NCBI GenBank assembly: GCA_934728585.1
Contig: CAKVDZ010000010.1
Location: 1 to 64,000 of the forward strand
Reading direction: 5' to 3'
Length of the DNA: 64,000 nt
DNA from: an uncultured Candidatus Melainabacteria bacterium
GTDB taxonomy: Bacteria; Cyanobacteriota; Vampirovibrionia; Gastranaerophilales; Gastranaerophilaceae
Shown here: piece by piece, positions 17,800 through 26,129 of the stretch
How positions within the stretch are numbered: the first letter of the stretch is position 1
Layout: the number at the start of each line of letters is the position of its first letter
Notes under the pieces: generated by a model
Databases searched by the model: none
Told to the model about the DNA's origin: nothing
Seen by the model: the letters and a program-made list of their open reading frames with translations, nothing else
Translations under genes and position numbers: made by a program

Positions 17800-19020
17800 T
17801 TATCTATTGTAACTAGACTCTTTTATTTTTTGACTTAGAACTTCAATACCTTTTTTCAATTGAACATCATCTTTGTTTTTGATATTTTCGTCTGTCAAAT
17901 CAATGATAACATCTGGCGTAATACCTTTTTTGTGAATATCGTTTCCACTTGGAGTTAGGTATCTTTGAATTGTAATATTAACTCCAGAACCCTCTGGAAG
18001 CTTGTTAATCTCCTGAACAATACCTTTTCCGAAAGTTTGAGTCCCAACCAAAGTCGCACGTCTATTATCTTTTAGTGCACCTGAAAGAATTTCACTTGCA
18101 GAAGCAGAACCCTTGTTAACAAGGACAACTACTGGTTTTTGAGTTAAGTATTGAGAAGATGCTGTCGCTGTTTCTTTATAACCATCTCTATCAACAGTAC
18201 TTACAATAACGCCACCTTTTAACAACATATCAGAAATTAAAATAGCGTTTGTTAGTAATCCTCCTGGGTTTGAACGTAAATCAATGATAAAACCTGATTT
18301 GTTACGATTTTTAGCAATAATTTCGCCCAATTCTGTACCAGCATTTTTACTAATAAAAGAACTTAATCTGATATATTGAATATTTTCAGGAATTTTTGTT
18401 TCCATTGGAGGGTTAACAGAAACCGCTTTAACTTCGATTTCATCTCTTACAATTGTGAAAGTTAATGGTTTTTCTTCGCTTTTACGTTTGATTAATAAGG
18501 TAACTGTTGTACCTTTTTCGCCACGAATTTTATCTGCAGCCTTGTCAATTGAAATACCTTTTGTACTTTCACCATTAATTTCCAAAATTTCGTCATCTGC
18601 TTTAATACCAGCTTTTTCTGCTGGAGAATTTTCGATCGGTGAAATTACAACCAATTTACCATCTTTAATCGCAATTTGAGTACCGATACCTTTTAGAGAA
18701 CCTTTAATTGAATTTGTTTCTTCTGCAAACGCTTTTGGGTCTAAAAATCTTGTGTATGGATCATTTAAACTTGCTAACATTGTGTCAATTGCAACATAAG
18801 CATCTTCGTTAGTTTTAATTTGGTCGTCATATTTGTGACGCCATCTTTGCCAATCTTGAGAATTGTTTGATTGATCAACAAATTTGTTGTTAATCAATTT
18901 CCAAACAGTGTCATACAATTCACAAGGCGAATATGCCATTACTTGTGTTGCGTTAACACCAATAACTAATAATGCTAACGTAAATACCGATATCAATATT
19001 CTTGCAAAACTTTTATTCAT
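17800..19020 (-). CDS. C-terminal processing peptidase (S41 family)
   Basis: A 406-residue exported serine protease that trims or degrades envelope proteins. It has an N-terminal signal or anchor helix (1-30, ending TQVMA), a PDZ domain (about 105-185, with a KGIGTQIAI start), and the S41 catalytic core: Ser in NKGSASASEILSG (about 306) and Lys in TFGKGIVQE (about 330). AAGGA lies 7 nt before the ATG. First gene of a ctp-recJ pair, transcribed away from the 19.2-kb genes. Confidence 0.92.
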   Translation of the reverse strand: MNKSFARILISVFTLALLVIGVNATQVMAYSPCELYDTVWKLINNKFVDQSNNSQDWQRWRHKYDDQIKTNEDAYVAIDTMLASLNDPYTRFLDPKAFAEETNSIKGSLKGIGTQIAIKDGKLVVISPIENSPAEKAGIKADDEILEINGESTKGISIDKAADKIRGEKGTTVTLLIKRKSEEKPLTFTIVRDEIEVKAVSVNPPMETKIPENIQYIRLSSFISKNAGTELGEIIAKNRNKSGFIIDLRSNPGGLLTNAILISDMLLKGGVIVSTVDRDGYKETATASSQYLTQKPVVVLVNKGSASASEILSGALKDNRRATLVGTQTFGKGIVQEINKLPEGSGVNITIQRYLTPSGNDIHKKGITPDVIIDLTDENIKNKDDVQLKKGIEVLSQKIKESSYNR

Positions 19021-19176
19021 AAATTTTTCCTTCTATCTATTAAATATATTATCGCATACTTATTGAATAAAGATGTAATTTTAAACAAAATGTTTCAAAA
19101 TCTTTAAACTTTTATTAATAGTTTTGATATTTTACAGTTTTCATATACACTATTATTAAGTAACTAAGGAGGACTT

Positions 19177-19296
19177 ATGCACGAATACGTTTTTAAAATG
19201 AAAAAAGGTGAAATTGAAATAGAATTAAAATCTGACGACTTGGAGTTTGTTGAAGAACAACTTAACAAATGGAGAGAAGATTTATTACAAAAATAA
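19177..19296 (+). CDS. 39-aa stand-alone copy of a KKGEIE domain
   Basis: A 39-residue ORF, MHEYVFKMKKGEIEIELKSD followed by a Glu-rich helix. It has an ideal Shine-Dalgarno (AAGGAGG, 5-6 nt spacing). It closely matches the first 40 residues of the next gene (KYTFTFKKGEIELEY), including the position of a Trp-containing helix. It lies 18 nt upstream of that gene and is probably co-transcribed with it. Function unknown; it may bind the same partner as the larger paralog. Confidence 0.75.
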   Translation: MHEYVFKMKKGEIEIELKSDDLEFVEEQLNKWREDLLQK

Positions 19297-19314
19297 TAAA
19301 TATAAAGGAATAAT

Positions 19315-20223
19315 ATGCCAAAATATACATTCACATTTAAAAAAGGTGAAATTGAACTTGAATATGTAACAACAGACAAGGACTCAATGGAAAGACAATT
19401 CCAAATTTGGGTAACTTGCGCTTCTGTATGGGCATATAATCAAGAAAAAATCGAAAAAGGATTAATGACTTCTCCTCTACCAAAGGCTGAAAAACCAGTG
19501 ATAAAAGAGGAAGTTCAACCGCAAGAAACTATTGTTCAGGCAGAGGAAGTTGTTGTAACTCCTGAAATTGCACCTGTTGATGAACGAGATGAAGTTGTTA
19601 ATGGTGAATTGATTATTACACATGAACAAGATGAAATTGAACGCGAATCACAACGAATAATACAAGAATATAAGGCAGAAATGGAAGCCGAAGCTCGTAA
19701 AAAAGAAAACGACGAGAAAAAAGAAGAATTTAAAAATGATGTAGAACAAATTGTTGCAAAAGAAGAAGCTGTTCAAGAAGAATTGTCGCACCTTTACGAC
19801 AAGCCAGCAACAATAAACGATTTAAAACCTGAAGAAACAGAAGAAAAAAGCGATTTAGCAAAAGATTTTGATGCGTTTTTACAAAAATCAATGACAAACC
19901 CATCAACAGAGGTTAAAGAAAAACGTGACGATAGGTTTTTGAAAGTTATTAAGGTTAAAAATGTAACTGAAAAGCTTGATTATTTAATCGTTACAGCGTA
20001 CTACTTGTCAGAATTTGAACGCTTAGATAGATTTACTTTAAAACTTGTTAATGCAAAATTAATGGAAAACTTGAACGAAGTTGTAGACAATACTGTATTG
20101 CAAGAAGCAATCGACAAAGGACTTGTAGAATGTTTGCCAAATTATACAAACATTCCGTCTGCTATGGAGTACAGACTTACTGAAGCTGGTGAAGAAGCTT
20201 TCCTAAATGGTAGAGCACAATAG
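19315..20223 (+). CDS. Hypothetical protein: KKGEIE domain, charged linker, winged-helix-like C-terminus
   Basis: 302 residues in three parts. Residues 1-42 are the KKGEIE module shared with the 39-aa neighbour. Residues about 55-190 are a Glu/Lys-rich, probably coiled or disordered linker. Residues about 200-302 form a compact domain (DRFLKVIKVKNVTEKLDYLI to YRLTEAGEEAFLNG) whose helix pattern and final strand resemble a winged helix. No family is recognised. It may be a cytoplasmic regulator or adaptor. Its stop is 7 nt before the mnmA start. Confidence 0.7.
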   Translation: MPKYTFTFKKGEIELEYVTTDKDSMERQFQIWVTCASVWAYNQEKIEKGLMTSPLPKAEKPVIKEEVQPQETIVQAEEVVVTPEIAPVDERDEVVNGELIITHEQDEIERESQRIIQEYKAEMEAEARKKENDEKKEEFKNDVEQIVAKEEAVQEELSHLYDKPATINDLKPEETEEKSDLAKDFDAFLQKSMTNPSTEVKEKRDDRFLKVIKVKNVTEKLDYLIVTAYYLSEFERLDRFTLKLVNAKLMENLNEVVDNTVLQEAIDKGLVECLPNYTNIPSAMEYRLTEAGEEAFLNGRAQ

Positions 20224-20230
20224 AGGTTGT

Positions 20231-21274
20231 ATGACAAAAGTTGCAGTTGCTTTAAGTGGCGGTGTTGATAGTAGCGTAACAGCGTTGTTATTTAAACAAA
20301 AAGGGTATGAAGTTGTTGGAATTACTGGCAAAATGACAAATTCACCCTCTGCAGAACTTGTTTGTCAAAACGCAAAAGCAGTTGCTGATAAGCTAGGAAT
20401 TAAGCATTACATTCTTGATGTTAGCGAAAAATTCGGAAATAAAGTTATCGGTTATTTTAACAAGGCTTACCTGAAAAGTGAAACTCCAAATCCTTGTGCG
20501 ATGTGCAACAAATGCATAAAATGGGGGGCAATTTTTGACTACGCAATAAACGAACTTTGTTGCGATTATTTTGCGACTGGTCACTACGCAAATATTGTTA
20601 AAATTGGTGACTATTACACAATGGCGCCAGCAAAAGACCCAAGAAAAGACCAACTTTATTTTTTATTCAGCCTAACTCAAGAACAATTTTCAAAAACCTT
20701 GTTCCCTCTTTATGAATACGAAAAATCACAAATCAGAGAAATTGCTGAAAAATATGATTTACCGTCAAAATCTGCCAAAGATTCACAAGATATTTGTTTT
20801 ATACCAAAACCAAAAACATTGAAAGATTATCTTTTTGAAACAATTGGTAAGAAAAAAGGTGATTTTATAAATGTTGAAACAGGTAAAAAATGTGGCGAAC
20901 ACGAGGGCTGTTTCCAATACACAATTGGGCAACGCAAGGGGCTTGATATTGGCGGAACCCCAAACCCTTTGTATGTTGTAAAAATTGATTCTAATACAAA
21001 TACTGTTTTTGTTGGCGAAAAAGATAAGGCTTATGGCACAGAACTAAAACTTAAAAATGCACATAAGACTTACCCTTTTGAAGAAAACTCTTTTGATGTA
21101 ATGACAAAAATTAGATATAATATGCCGTTTGTAAAAGCGCACGTTGAAATTTATAACGACGAAGCTATTATGCATTTCCCAGAACCAGTTTATTCAATAA
21201 CTCCAGGACAAGCAGCGGTTTGGTATGATATAAACGATGGTCACTTACTAGGTGGCGGTTGGATTGTAGAATAA
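20231..21274 (+). CDS. mnmA: tRNA-specific 2-thiouridylase MnmA
   Basis: A 347-residue enzyme that thiolates U34 of tRNAs for Lys, Glu and Gln using persulfide sulfur and ATP. The PP-loop SGGVDSS lies at residues 8-14, the catalytic Cys in PNPCAMCNK near residue 88, and the second Cys in DSQDICFI near 190; C-terminal beta-barrel follows. An upstream in-frame ATG (20207) overlaps the previous gene and adds residues unlike the family; AGAGGT before 20231 supports the later start. Its partner in wobble-uridine modification, mnmE, is at 30.5 kb. Confidence 0.93.
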   Translation: MTKVAVALSGGVDSSVTALLFKQKGYEVVGITGKMTNSPSAELVCQNAKAVADKLGIKHYILDVSEKFGNKVIGYFNKAYLKSETPNPCAMCNKCIKWGAIFDYAINELCCDYFATGHYANIVKIGDYYTMAPAKDPRKDQLYFLFSLTQEQFSKTLFPLYEYEKSQIREIAEKYDLPSKSAKDSQDICFIPKPKTLKDYLFETIGKKKGDFINVETGKKCGEHEGCFQYTIGQRKGLDIGGTPNPLYVVKIDSNTNTVFVGEKDKAYGTELKLKNAHKTYPFEENSFDVMTKIRYNMPFVKAHVEIYNDEAIMHFPEPVYSITPGQAAVWYDINDGHLLGGGWIVE

Positions 21275-21303
21275 TTGACAGTAAACTGTACTTCAGCTAT
21301 AAT
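21275..21303 (+). promoter_or_regulatory. Perfect consensus sigma-70 promoter
   Basis: TTGACA (21275-21280), 17-bp spacer, TATAAT (21298-21303), starting on the base after the mnmA stop codon. It predicts a transcript start near 21310 and a leader of about 68 nt for the putative metalloprotease. Confidence 0.9.
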
Positions 21304-21377
21304 GAAATTTAATTTTACAAAAATTTATATTTTTTTAAAATTGGGCAATTATATTTTTTAGCTTTCTTCATGAAAGT

Positions 21378-22922
21378 ATGTTATCGGTAACACCAATTAT
21401 TACTCCAAAAATAAAAAATTTAGGTTTTACAAGTGCGCCACCTTGCGTTAATCCTTATTTAAAATCTAAAAAAGACTCTTTTGAACACGCTAAAATAGAA
21501 GCTTCTGATGAAATGAAATCAAAGTTTGAAGCAGGAGATTTAGAACGTCTTGTAAAAAATCCTATCAAATATAAACAAGCAGAAACACTTGCAAAAACAG
21601 CAGTTGAGCCAAAAGAAATTGCATCAAATGTTTTATGGTTTTTTGATGAAAAACTTGATGCTAAAAAACTTACTGAAAAAATTCTATCAGTACAAGAAAA
21701 ATGCGGAGAAAATTTAAACAAAATTAATTTCTTTAAAAATGTATATGATTCTTCTGCAATAACAATTAGCGCTGATTTAAAAAATGGTGGAAAACGCGTT
21801 GAAGTTTATGACAAAGATTTTAATTTAGAAACAGCAGAAGTTTTTGAAATTCAAACAAAAAACAATAAAACATTTGAAATAAAAAAATCAAAAGATTATA
21901 AACACAATACCATTTCAAAAACTCGTAGTGAATTAATCCAAGGTTGGAAAGTTCCTCTTACAGAAGTAATTGTAAAAAAAGACGATAAAGGTAATATCGT
22001 TTACAAAGAAACTTCTGAACAATCTTCTATTAAAGGAATTATGAACACAAAACGTGTTTACACTGACGGAACAGTAAAAAACATCAGCGAGGGTAAAATC
22101 TCTAAAAATGGTGTGGTAACAATTAGAAAAAATCTTGAATCTTTTGACGGAACAAAAACAAATTACGAATATCTTGATGACCCTCAAGGTAACAGAATTT
22201 CAAAATACAAAATCGTTGATAAAAATGGAAATGTTCTTATGAGCAAAGAACAATATTTTGACGTGATTTCTGAAAACAAATTTATTTCATCAGAAAATGG
22301 CAAAAATTACGAAATTAACGTAAATGAAAAAGAATTAAATGTAAAAGACTTGCAATCAGGCAAAGAAACAAGCACTGAGCTTAATACATACTTATTTGGC
22401 GACACAAAAGCGTTATTAAAAATTTTAAAACAAATTAAGGGCGATGAATTAATTTCCATGACAGAAAACGTAAAAAGAATTTTCACAACCCCTGACGATT
22501 TAGGTGCATCTTTCTTTAACCCTGTAAACAAAGACATTACGACATGTGATAACTTGTATACTTTTGTGCATGAATTAGGTCATGCAAAAGATATGAAAAA
22601 TTACGACATTACAACTTTCAAAACAAAAGATGCAACAGAAAGTACAAAAATTAGCAAAAATAAAGATTTATTAGAAATTTATAACAAGGAACGCGACAAT
22701 TTTAATAAAAATACCTCTGAAACCCAAAGAAATCATGTTGATTACTTTATTTCAAATGTAAGTAACAAGGGCAAAGACGGAAGTTTTTCAGAAGCTGTTG
22801 CAGAAATTAATGCTATGTTGAATACTTACAACTCTGTTGACAGATTTTCAATGCGTTCACAATATTTGCAACAATATTTTCCAAAAACAATCGCTTGCGT
22901 TGCAGAAAAGTTAGCAATCTAA
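21378..22922 (+). CDS. Putative HExxH zinc metalloprotease
   Basis: A 514-residue protein of unrecognised family. The clear functional clue is FVHELGHAKD: an HExxH zinc site at residues 398-402, with Glu residues in FSEAVAEI near 471-475 that could supply the third ligand, as in gluzincins. Context around the motif loosely recalls anthrax-lethal-factor-like (M34-type) peptidases; that is a guess. Residues about 195-330 are rich in short DG/NG-turn strands like YD/wall repeats. There is no signal peptide; the N-terminus has a short NLGFTSAPP stretch. The gene has a perfect promoter but no Shine-Dalgarno at its ATG. Confidence 0.6.
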   Translation: MLSVTPIITPKIKNLGFTSAPPCVNPYLKSKKDSFEHAKIEASDEMKSKFEAGDLERLVKNPIKYKQAETLAKTAVEPKEIASNVLWFFDEKLDAKKLTEKILSVQEKCGENLNKINFFKNVYDSSAITISADLKNGGKRVEVYDKDFNLETAEVFEIQTKNNKTFEIKKSKDYKHNTISKTRSELIQGWKVPLTEVIVKKDDKGNIVYKETSEQSSIKGIMNTKRVYTDGTVKNISEGKISKNGVVTIRKNLESFDGTKTNYEYLDDPQGNRISKYKIVDKNGNVLMSKEQYFDVISENKFISSENGKNYEINVNEKELNVKDLQSGKETSTELNTYLFGDTKALLKILKQIKGDELISMTENVKRIFTTPDDLGASFFNPVNKDITTCDNLYTFVHELGHAKDMKNYDITTFKTKDATESTKISKNKDLLEIYNKERDNFNKNTSETQRNHVDYFISNVSNKGKDGSFSEAVAEINAMLNTYNSVDRFSMRSQYLQQYFPKTIACVAEKLAI

Positions 22923-22929
22923 TAAAATC

Positions 22930-22965
22930 CGCTTATTACTCACAAGCGACAACTCACTATGTCAA
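22930..22965. repeat. Fragment of the CTCACAACTCAC-type interspersed repeat
   Basis: Words TACTCACAAGCGACAACTCA just downstream of the metalloprotease stop codon. CACAAGCGACAA recurs as the reverse complement near 44.2 kb. Confidence 0.5.
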
Positions 22966-23046
22966 ATATAAAGTATTTGTAAAGATATAGAATAAATTTC
23001 TTTAGTATGTATAATAGTATTAATCTAAAATAGAGGAATATTATTT

Positions 23047-23841
23047 ATGCAAGAAACATTAGAAAGAAAACAAATTAAAAATATCGATTTTAACTGCGAT
23101 TTAGCTCAAAGTTTCGGTATTTATAAAAACGACGCTGAATTTAATCTTTTGGATTATGTAAGTTCAGTAAATATTTCATGCGGTTTTCATGCTGGCGACC
23201 CAATGATTATCAAAAATGCTCTTTTACAAGCAAAAGAAAAAAATATTGTAATCGGCGCACACATTGGTTTTAACGACATTCAAGGATTTGGATACCGCGA
23301 AACTCAATTATCAGAAGAAGAAATTGAAGCAATTGTTATTTACCAAGTTGGTGCAATTTCTTCATTTGCAAAAACTTTTGGTCTTGAAATTGAACACGTA
23401 AGACCACATGGCGCTATGTACAAACAATGCGCAACTGATTTTACTTTCGCTTGTAACGTTGCAAAAGCCGTTAAAAAATGCTCTCCATGGCTTGTTTATT
23501 ACGGTGCAACTGGCGATGTAACTCAAAAGGTTGGCGAATACGTTGGTATTACTGTTGCAGAAGAAATTTTCTTAGACAAAACTTACAACGCTGACGGTTC
23601 TATTGATTTTGACGCAAAAGATAATTCTAATTTAGAATTTAACTTAAATCGTTTAAAACACTTGCTTTCAACAAGCGAAATTGATAACAACTTAGGCGGA
23701 AAAACAATTGTGAACGCTGATACAATTCATTTTTCAAACAAATATGAAAACTCTATTGAATTGATTAAATCAGCAAAAGAAATTATAAATCCTGAACCTG
23801 TTAACTATATTAAAGTTAAAAATTCAGGTTGGGTAGAATAG
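23047..23841 (+). CDS. pxpA: 5-oxoprolinase subunit A (LamB/YcsF family)
   Basis: A 264-residue cytoplasmic protein. FNCDLAQSFGIY, NISCGFHAGDP, GAHIGFNDIQGFGYR and VRPHGAMYKQ match the family, whose PxpA members act with PxpB and PxpC to open 5-oxoproline to glutamate. No pxpB or pxpC is in the window, so either they are elsewhere or this copy has another role. Shine-Dalgarno AGAGGAA precedes the ATG; yvcK follows 40 bp later. Confidence 0.88.
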   Translation: MQETLERKQIKNIDFNCDLAQSFGIYKNDAEFNLLDYVSSVNISCGFHAGDPMIIKNALLQAKEKNIVIGAHIGFNDIQGFGYRETQLSEEEIEAIVIYQVGAISSFAKTFGLEIEHVRPHGAMYKQCATDFTFACNVAKAVKKCSPWLVYYGATGDVTQKVGEYVGITVAEEIFLDKTYNADGSIDFDAKDNSNLEFNLNRLKHLLSTSEIDNNLGGKTIVNADTIHFSNKYENSIELIKSAKEIINPEPVNYIKVKNSGWVE

Positions 23842-23881
23842 ATTATAAATTCTGAAAGTCAGGTATTAAAAGGTATAGAAG

Positions 23882-25195
23882 ATGGAAAAGAAATTTAAAG
23901 ACACATTTAAAGATAAAATGAAAGAAGCAGGTTGGTTACTTCCAGGGTTAGAAGTTAAAAGATGGTTTGCGCTTATATTTTTAGGCTCATTACTAATCAC
24001 AATCGGCTTGATGATATTATTCAATTTGCGTCCAGTATATTTCATTATGGAATTTATTCGCAAAATCGCAGTCACAGTGCCAACTGACATTTTATCAGTT
24101 GTAGTAACTGTTTTAGGTGCATACTTATTCTTTAAAGGTTGGCAAAAAACAAACCTTTCAATGCTTGATTTACACAATGGCAAAGAAAAAAATACTCTTT
24201 TAGAAACTTTATACAGAAGAAGAAAATTAAATCGTGGACCTAAAATCGTTGCAGTTGGTGGCGGTACAGGTTTATCAATGTTATTAAAAGGTATTAAAAA
24301 AATTACAAATAATATTACAGCAGTTGTAACCGTTGGCGACGACGGCGGTAGCTCTGGTAGATTAAGAGAAGAAATGGGTGTTCTACCTCCAGGAGATATC
24401 AGAAACTGTATTGCTGCTTTGGCAGATGACGAAGATTTGGTAACAAAATTATTCCAATACCGTTTTAAATCAGGTGAAGGTTTAGAAGGACATAGCTTTG
24501 GTAACTTGTTCTTAACTGCTTTATGCTCAATCACTGGTGATATGGTAAGAGCTGTTAAAGAATCTTCAAACGTATTGTCAATCAGAGGTCGCGTATTGCC
24601 ATCAACATTAGATGATATGCGTCTTGCCGCTGAATTTGAAGACGGAACTATCGTTCATGGTGAATCTTCAATTCCTGAAGTTCACAAAAAAATTAAAAGA
24701 TTATTTACAGAACCAGCTGATTGCAAAGCCTTGGAAGATGTTATTTTGGCAATCAAAGATGCTGATTTAATTATTTTAGGACCTGGAAGTCTTTATACAA
24801 GCGTTATTCCTAACCTTTTAATTAAAGAAATTTCTGAAGAAATTGTTAAATCTTCTGCTAAGAAAATATATGTATGTAACATTATGACTCAACCTGGAGA
24901 AACAGATAATTTTGCTGTTTCTGACCACATCAACGCTTTATACAAACACGCAAACAGCGACAAATTAATTGATGCGGTTCTTGTAAATAATGTTTTACCA
25001 CAAAATATGGCTGACAAATACGAAAAATGTGGTCAAATGCCAGTTATTCTTGATAGATACAACATTAAAGTTGATATTGTTGAAAAGAAATTGATTGAAG
25101 AAAGCAAAGAGGGTCTTGTAAGACACAGCTCTCATCGTGTTGCAAGAGCAATCTATTACTGGTTTAGAAAACAACAAAAAAGTAATAAAAAATAA
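23882..25195 (+). CDS. yvcK: YvcK-type gluconeogenesis factor with N-terminal membrane anchor
   Basis: 437 residues. The soluble part (from about 120) is the CofD/YvcK fold: VGGGTGLSMLLKG, TVGDDGGSSGRLREE, PPGDIRNC, GHSFGN, and LGPGSLYTSVIPN. Homologs bind UDP-sugars and regulate carbon use and cell-wall synthesis. Unlike the compact Bacillus protein, it has two predicted membrane helices at about 28-50 and 60-85, so it is probably tethered to the inner membrane. AAAGGT lies 8 nt before the ATG. The next gene starts 25 bp after its stop. Confidence 0.88.
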   Translation: MEKKFKDTFKDKMKEAGWLLPGLEVKRWFALIFLGSLLITIGLMILFNLRPVYFIMEFIRKIAVTVPTDILSVVVTVLGAYLFFKGWQKTNLSMLDLHNGKEKNTLLETLYRRRKLNRGPKIVAVGGGTGLSMLLKGIKKITNNITAVVTVGDDGGSSGRLREEMGVLPPGDIRNCIAALADDEDLVTKLFQYRFKSGEGLEGHSFGNLFLTALCSITGDMVRAVKESSNVLSIRGRVLPSTLDDMRLAAEFEDGTIVHGESSIPEVHKKIKRLFTEPADCKALEDVILAIKDADLIILGPGSLYTSVIPNLLIKEISEEIVKSSAKKIYVCNIMTQPGETDNFAVSDHINALYKHANSDKLIDAVLVNNVLPQNMADKYEKCGQMPVILDRYNIKVDIVEKKLIEESKEGLVRHSSHRVARAIYYWFRKQQKSNKK

Positions 25196-25220
25196 TATAA
25201 TTAAATAATGGAGAAAGACT

Positions 25221-26129
25221 TTGTATAAATTTATCAAAATGTCGATTAATGCGACTATCAGTGCGTTTAAAGGATTACAGTTCGTTTTAATTCTTATGTC
25301 ATTACTAACAATGATTGATTTCATTTTGCAACTAATGACAATCAAACTTCCAGAACAAATCCAAATCGTTTTTGATACAATGTACAATTTTCAAAGTAAC
25401 TTCTATAAGCCTAATTTAGCTATAATTCCTGTTGATTTCACTCTTGCTGTTGTCACAATTGAAATGATGATTTTAGCAGGTTTAATCGTTTATATAATAA
25501 ATTTCATTATTGAATTTGAAAAAATATTTGACAATGTCTATAAAGATGGAGTTAGAAGATACGAAACAAAATTTAATCAAAATCTTGAAAAAAATGTTGA
25601 AAGAATTGAAAAAAATAACAAACAGTTCACTTTATATTTCACAATGAATATGGAACAAGTTGTAGATAATTTTGCTGTTATTGAAAATCAAAAAGTTGAT
25701 ATTCCAACAAAATTAATCGAATATCGTACACTACTTAGAAACACTTTACTACAAAATTTTAAAATGACTTATTCTCAACTTGAAAGTGGCATGTTGATTT
25801 ACTTTGAAGATTTTGGCGATTGCAACAAAATTTTTGATAAAATATTTGAATTTAGCGCTCAAACAAAAGAAGAATTAAAAAAATTGAAAATAAAGTTTCG
25901 CTTAAATTCAGCAGTATGTATTGCAAATAGAACAACAGACAAAGAAACTTACTTGCCAAAACTTAAAAAACTTATTTCAATCGCTTTGCCAAATAAAATT
26001 ATGGCTTTAGCTGATTTCAAAAATAAGTACGAAACATTAAAAGAAAAATCATATAAAATTTCAGAACTTGGCGAATATAGCCTAAACAATGAAGCTATTG
26101 ATGTTTACACTTTAGAAAAAGCTCTTTAA
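25221..26129 (+). CDS. Membrane protein with C-terminal cytoplasmic domain, unknown
   Basis: Not recognised. 302 residues with two membrane helices (about 15-40 and 68-95), a coiled stretch (about 100-135, NVERIEKNNKQ), and a soluble alpha/beta domain that faintly resembles a degenerate nucleotide-cyclase or GGDEF-type fold (FTLYFTMNMEQVVDN), without recognisable catalytic residues. The start is TTG with GGAG about 7 nt upstream. Likely in one transcript with yvcK. Its stop overlaps the convergent gene by 4 bp. Confidence 0.65.
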   Translation: MYKFIKMSINATISAFKGLQFVLILMSLLTMIDFILQLMTIKLPEQIQIVFDTMYNFQSNFYKPNLAIIPVDFTLAVVTIEMMILAGLIVYIINFIIEFEKIFDNVYKDGVRRYETKFNQNLEKNVERIEKNNKQFTLYFTMNMEQVVDNFAVIENQKVDIPTKLIEYRTLLRNTLLQNFKMTYSQLESGMLIYFEDFGDCNKIFDKIFEFSAQTKEELKKLKIKFRLNSAVCIANRTTDKETYLPKLKKLISIALPNKIMALADFKNKYETLKEKSYKISELGEYSLNNEAIDVYTLEKAL

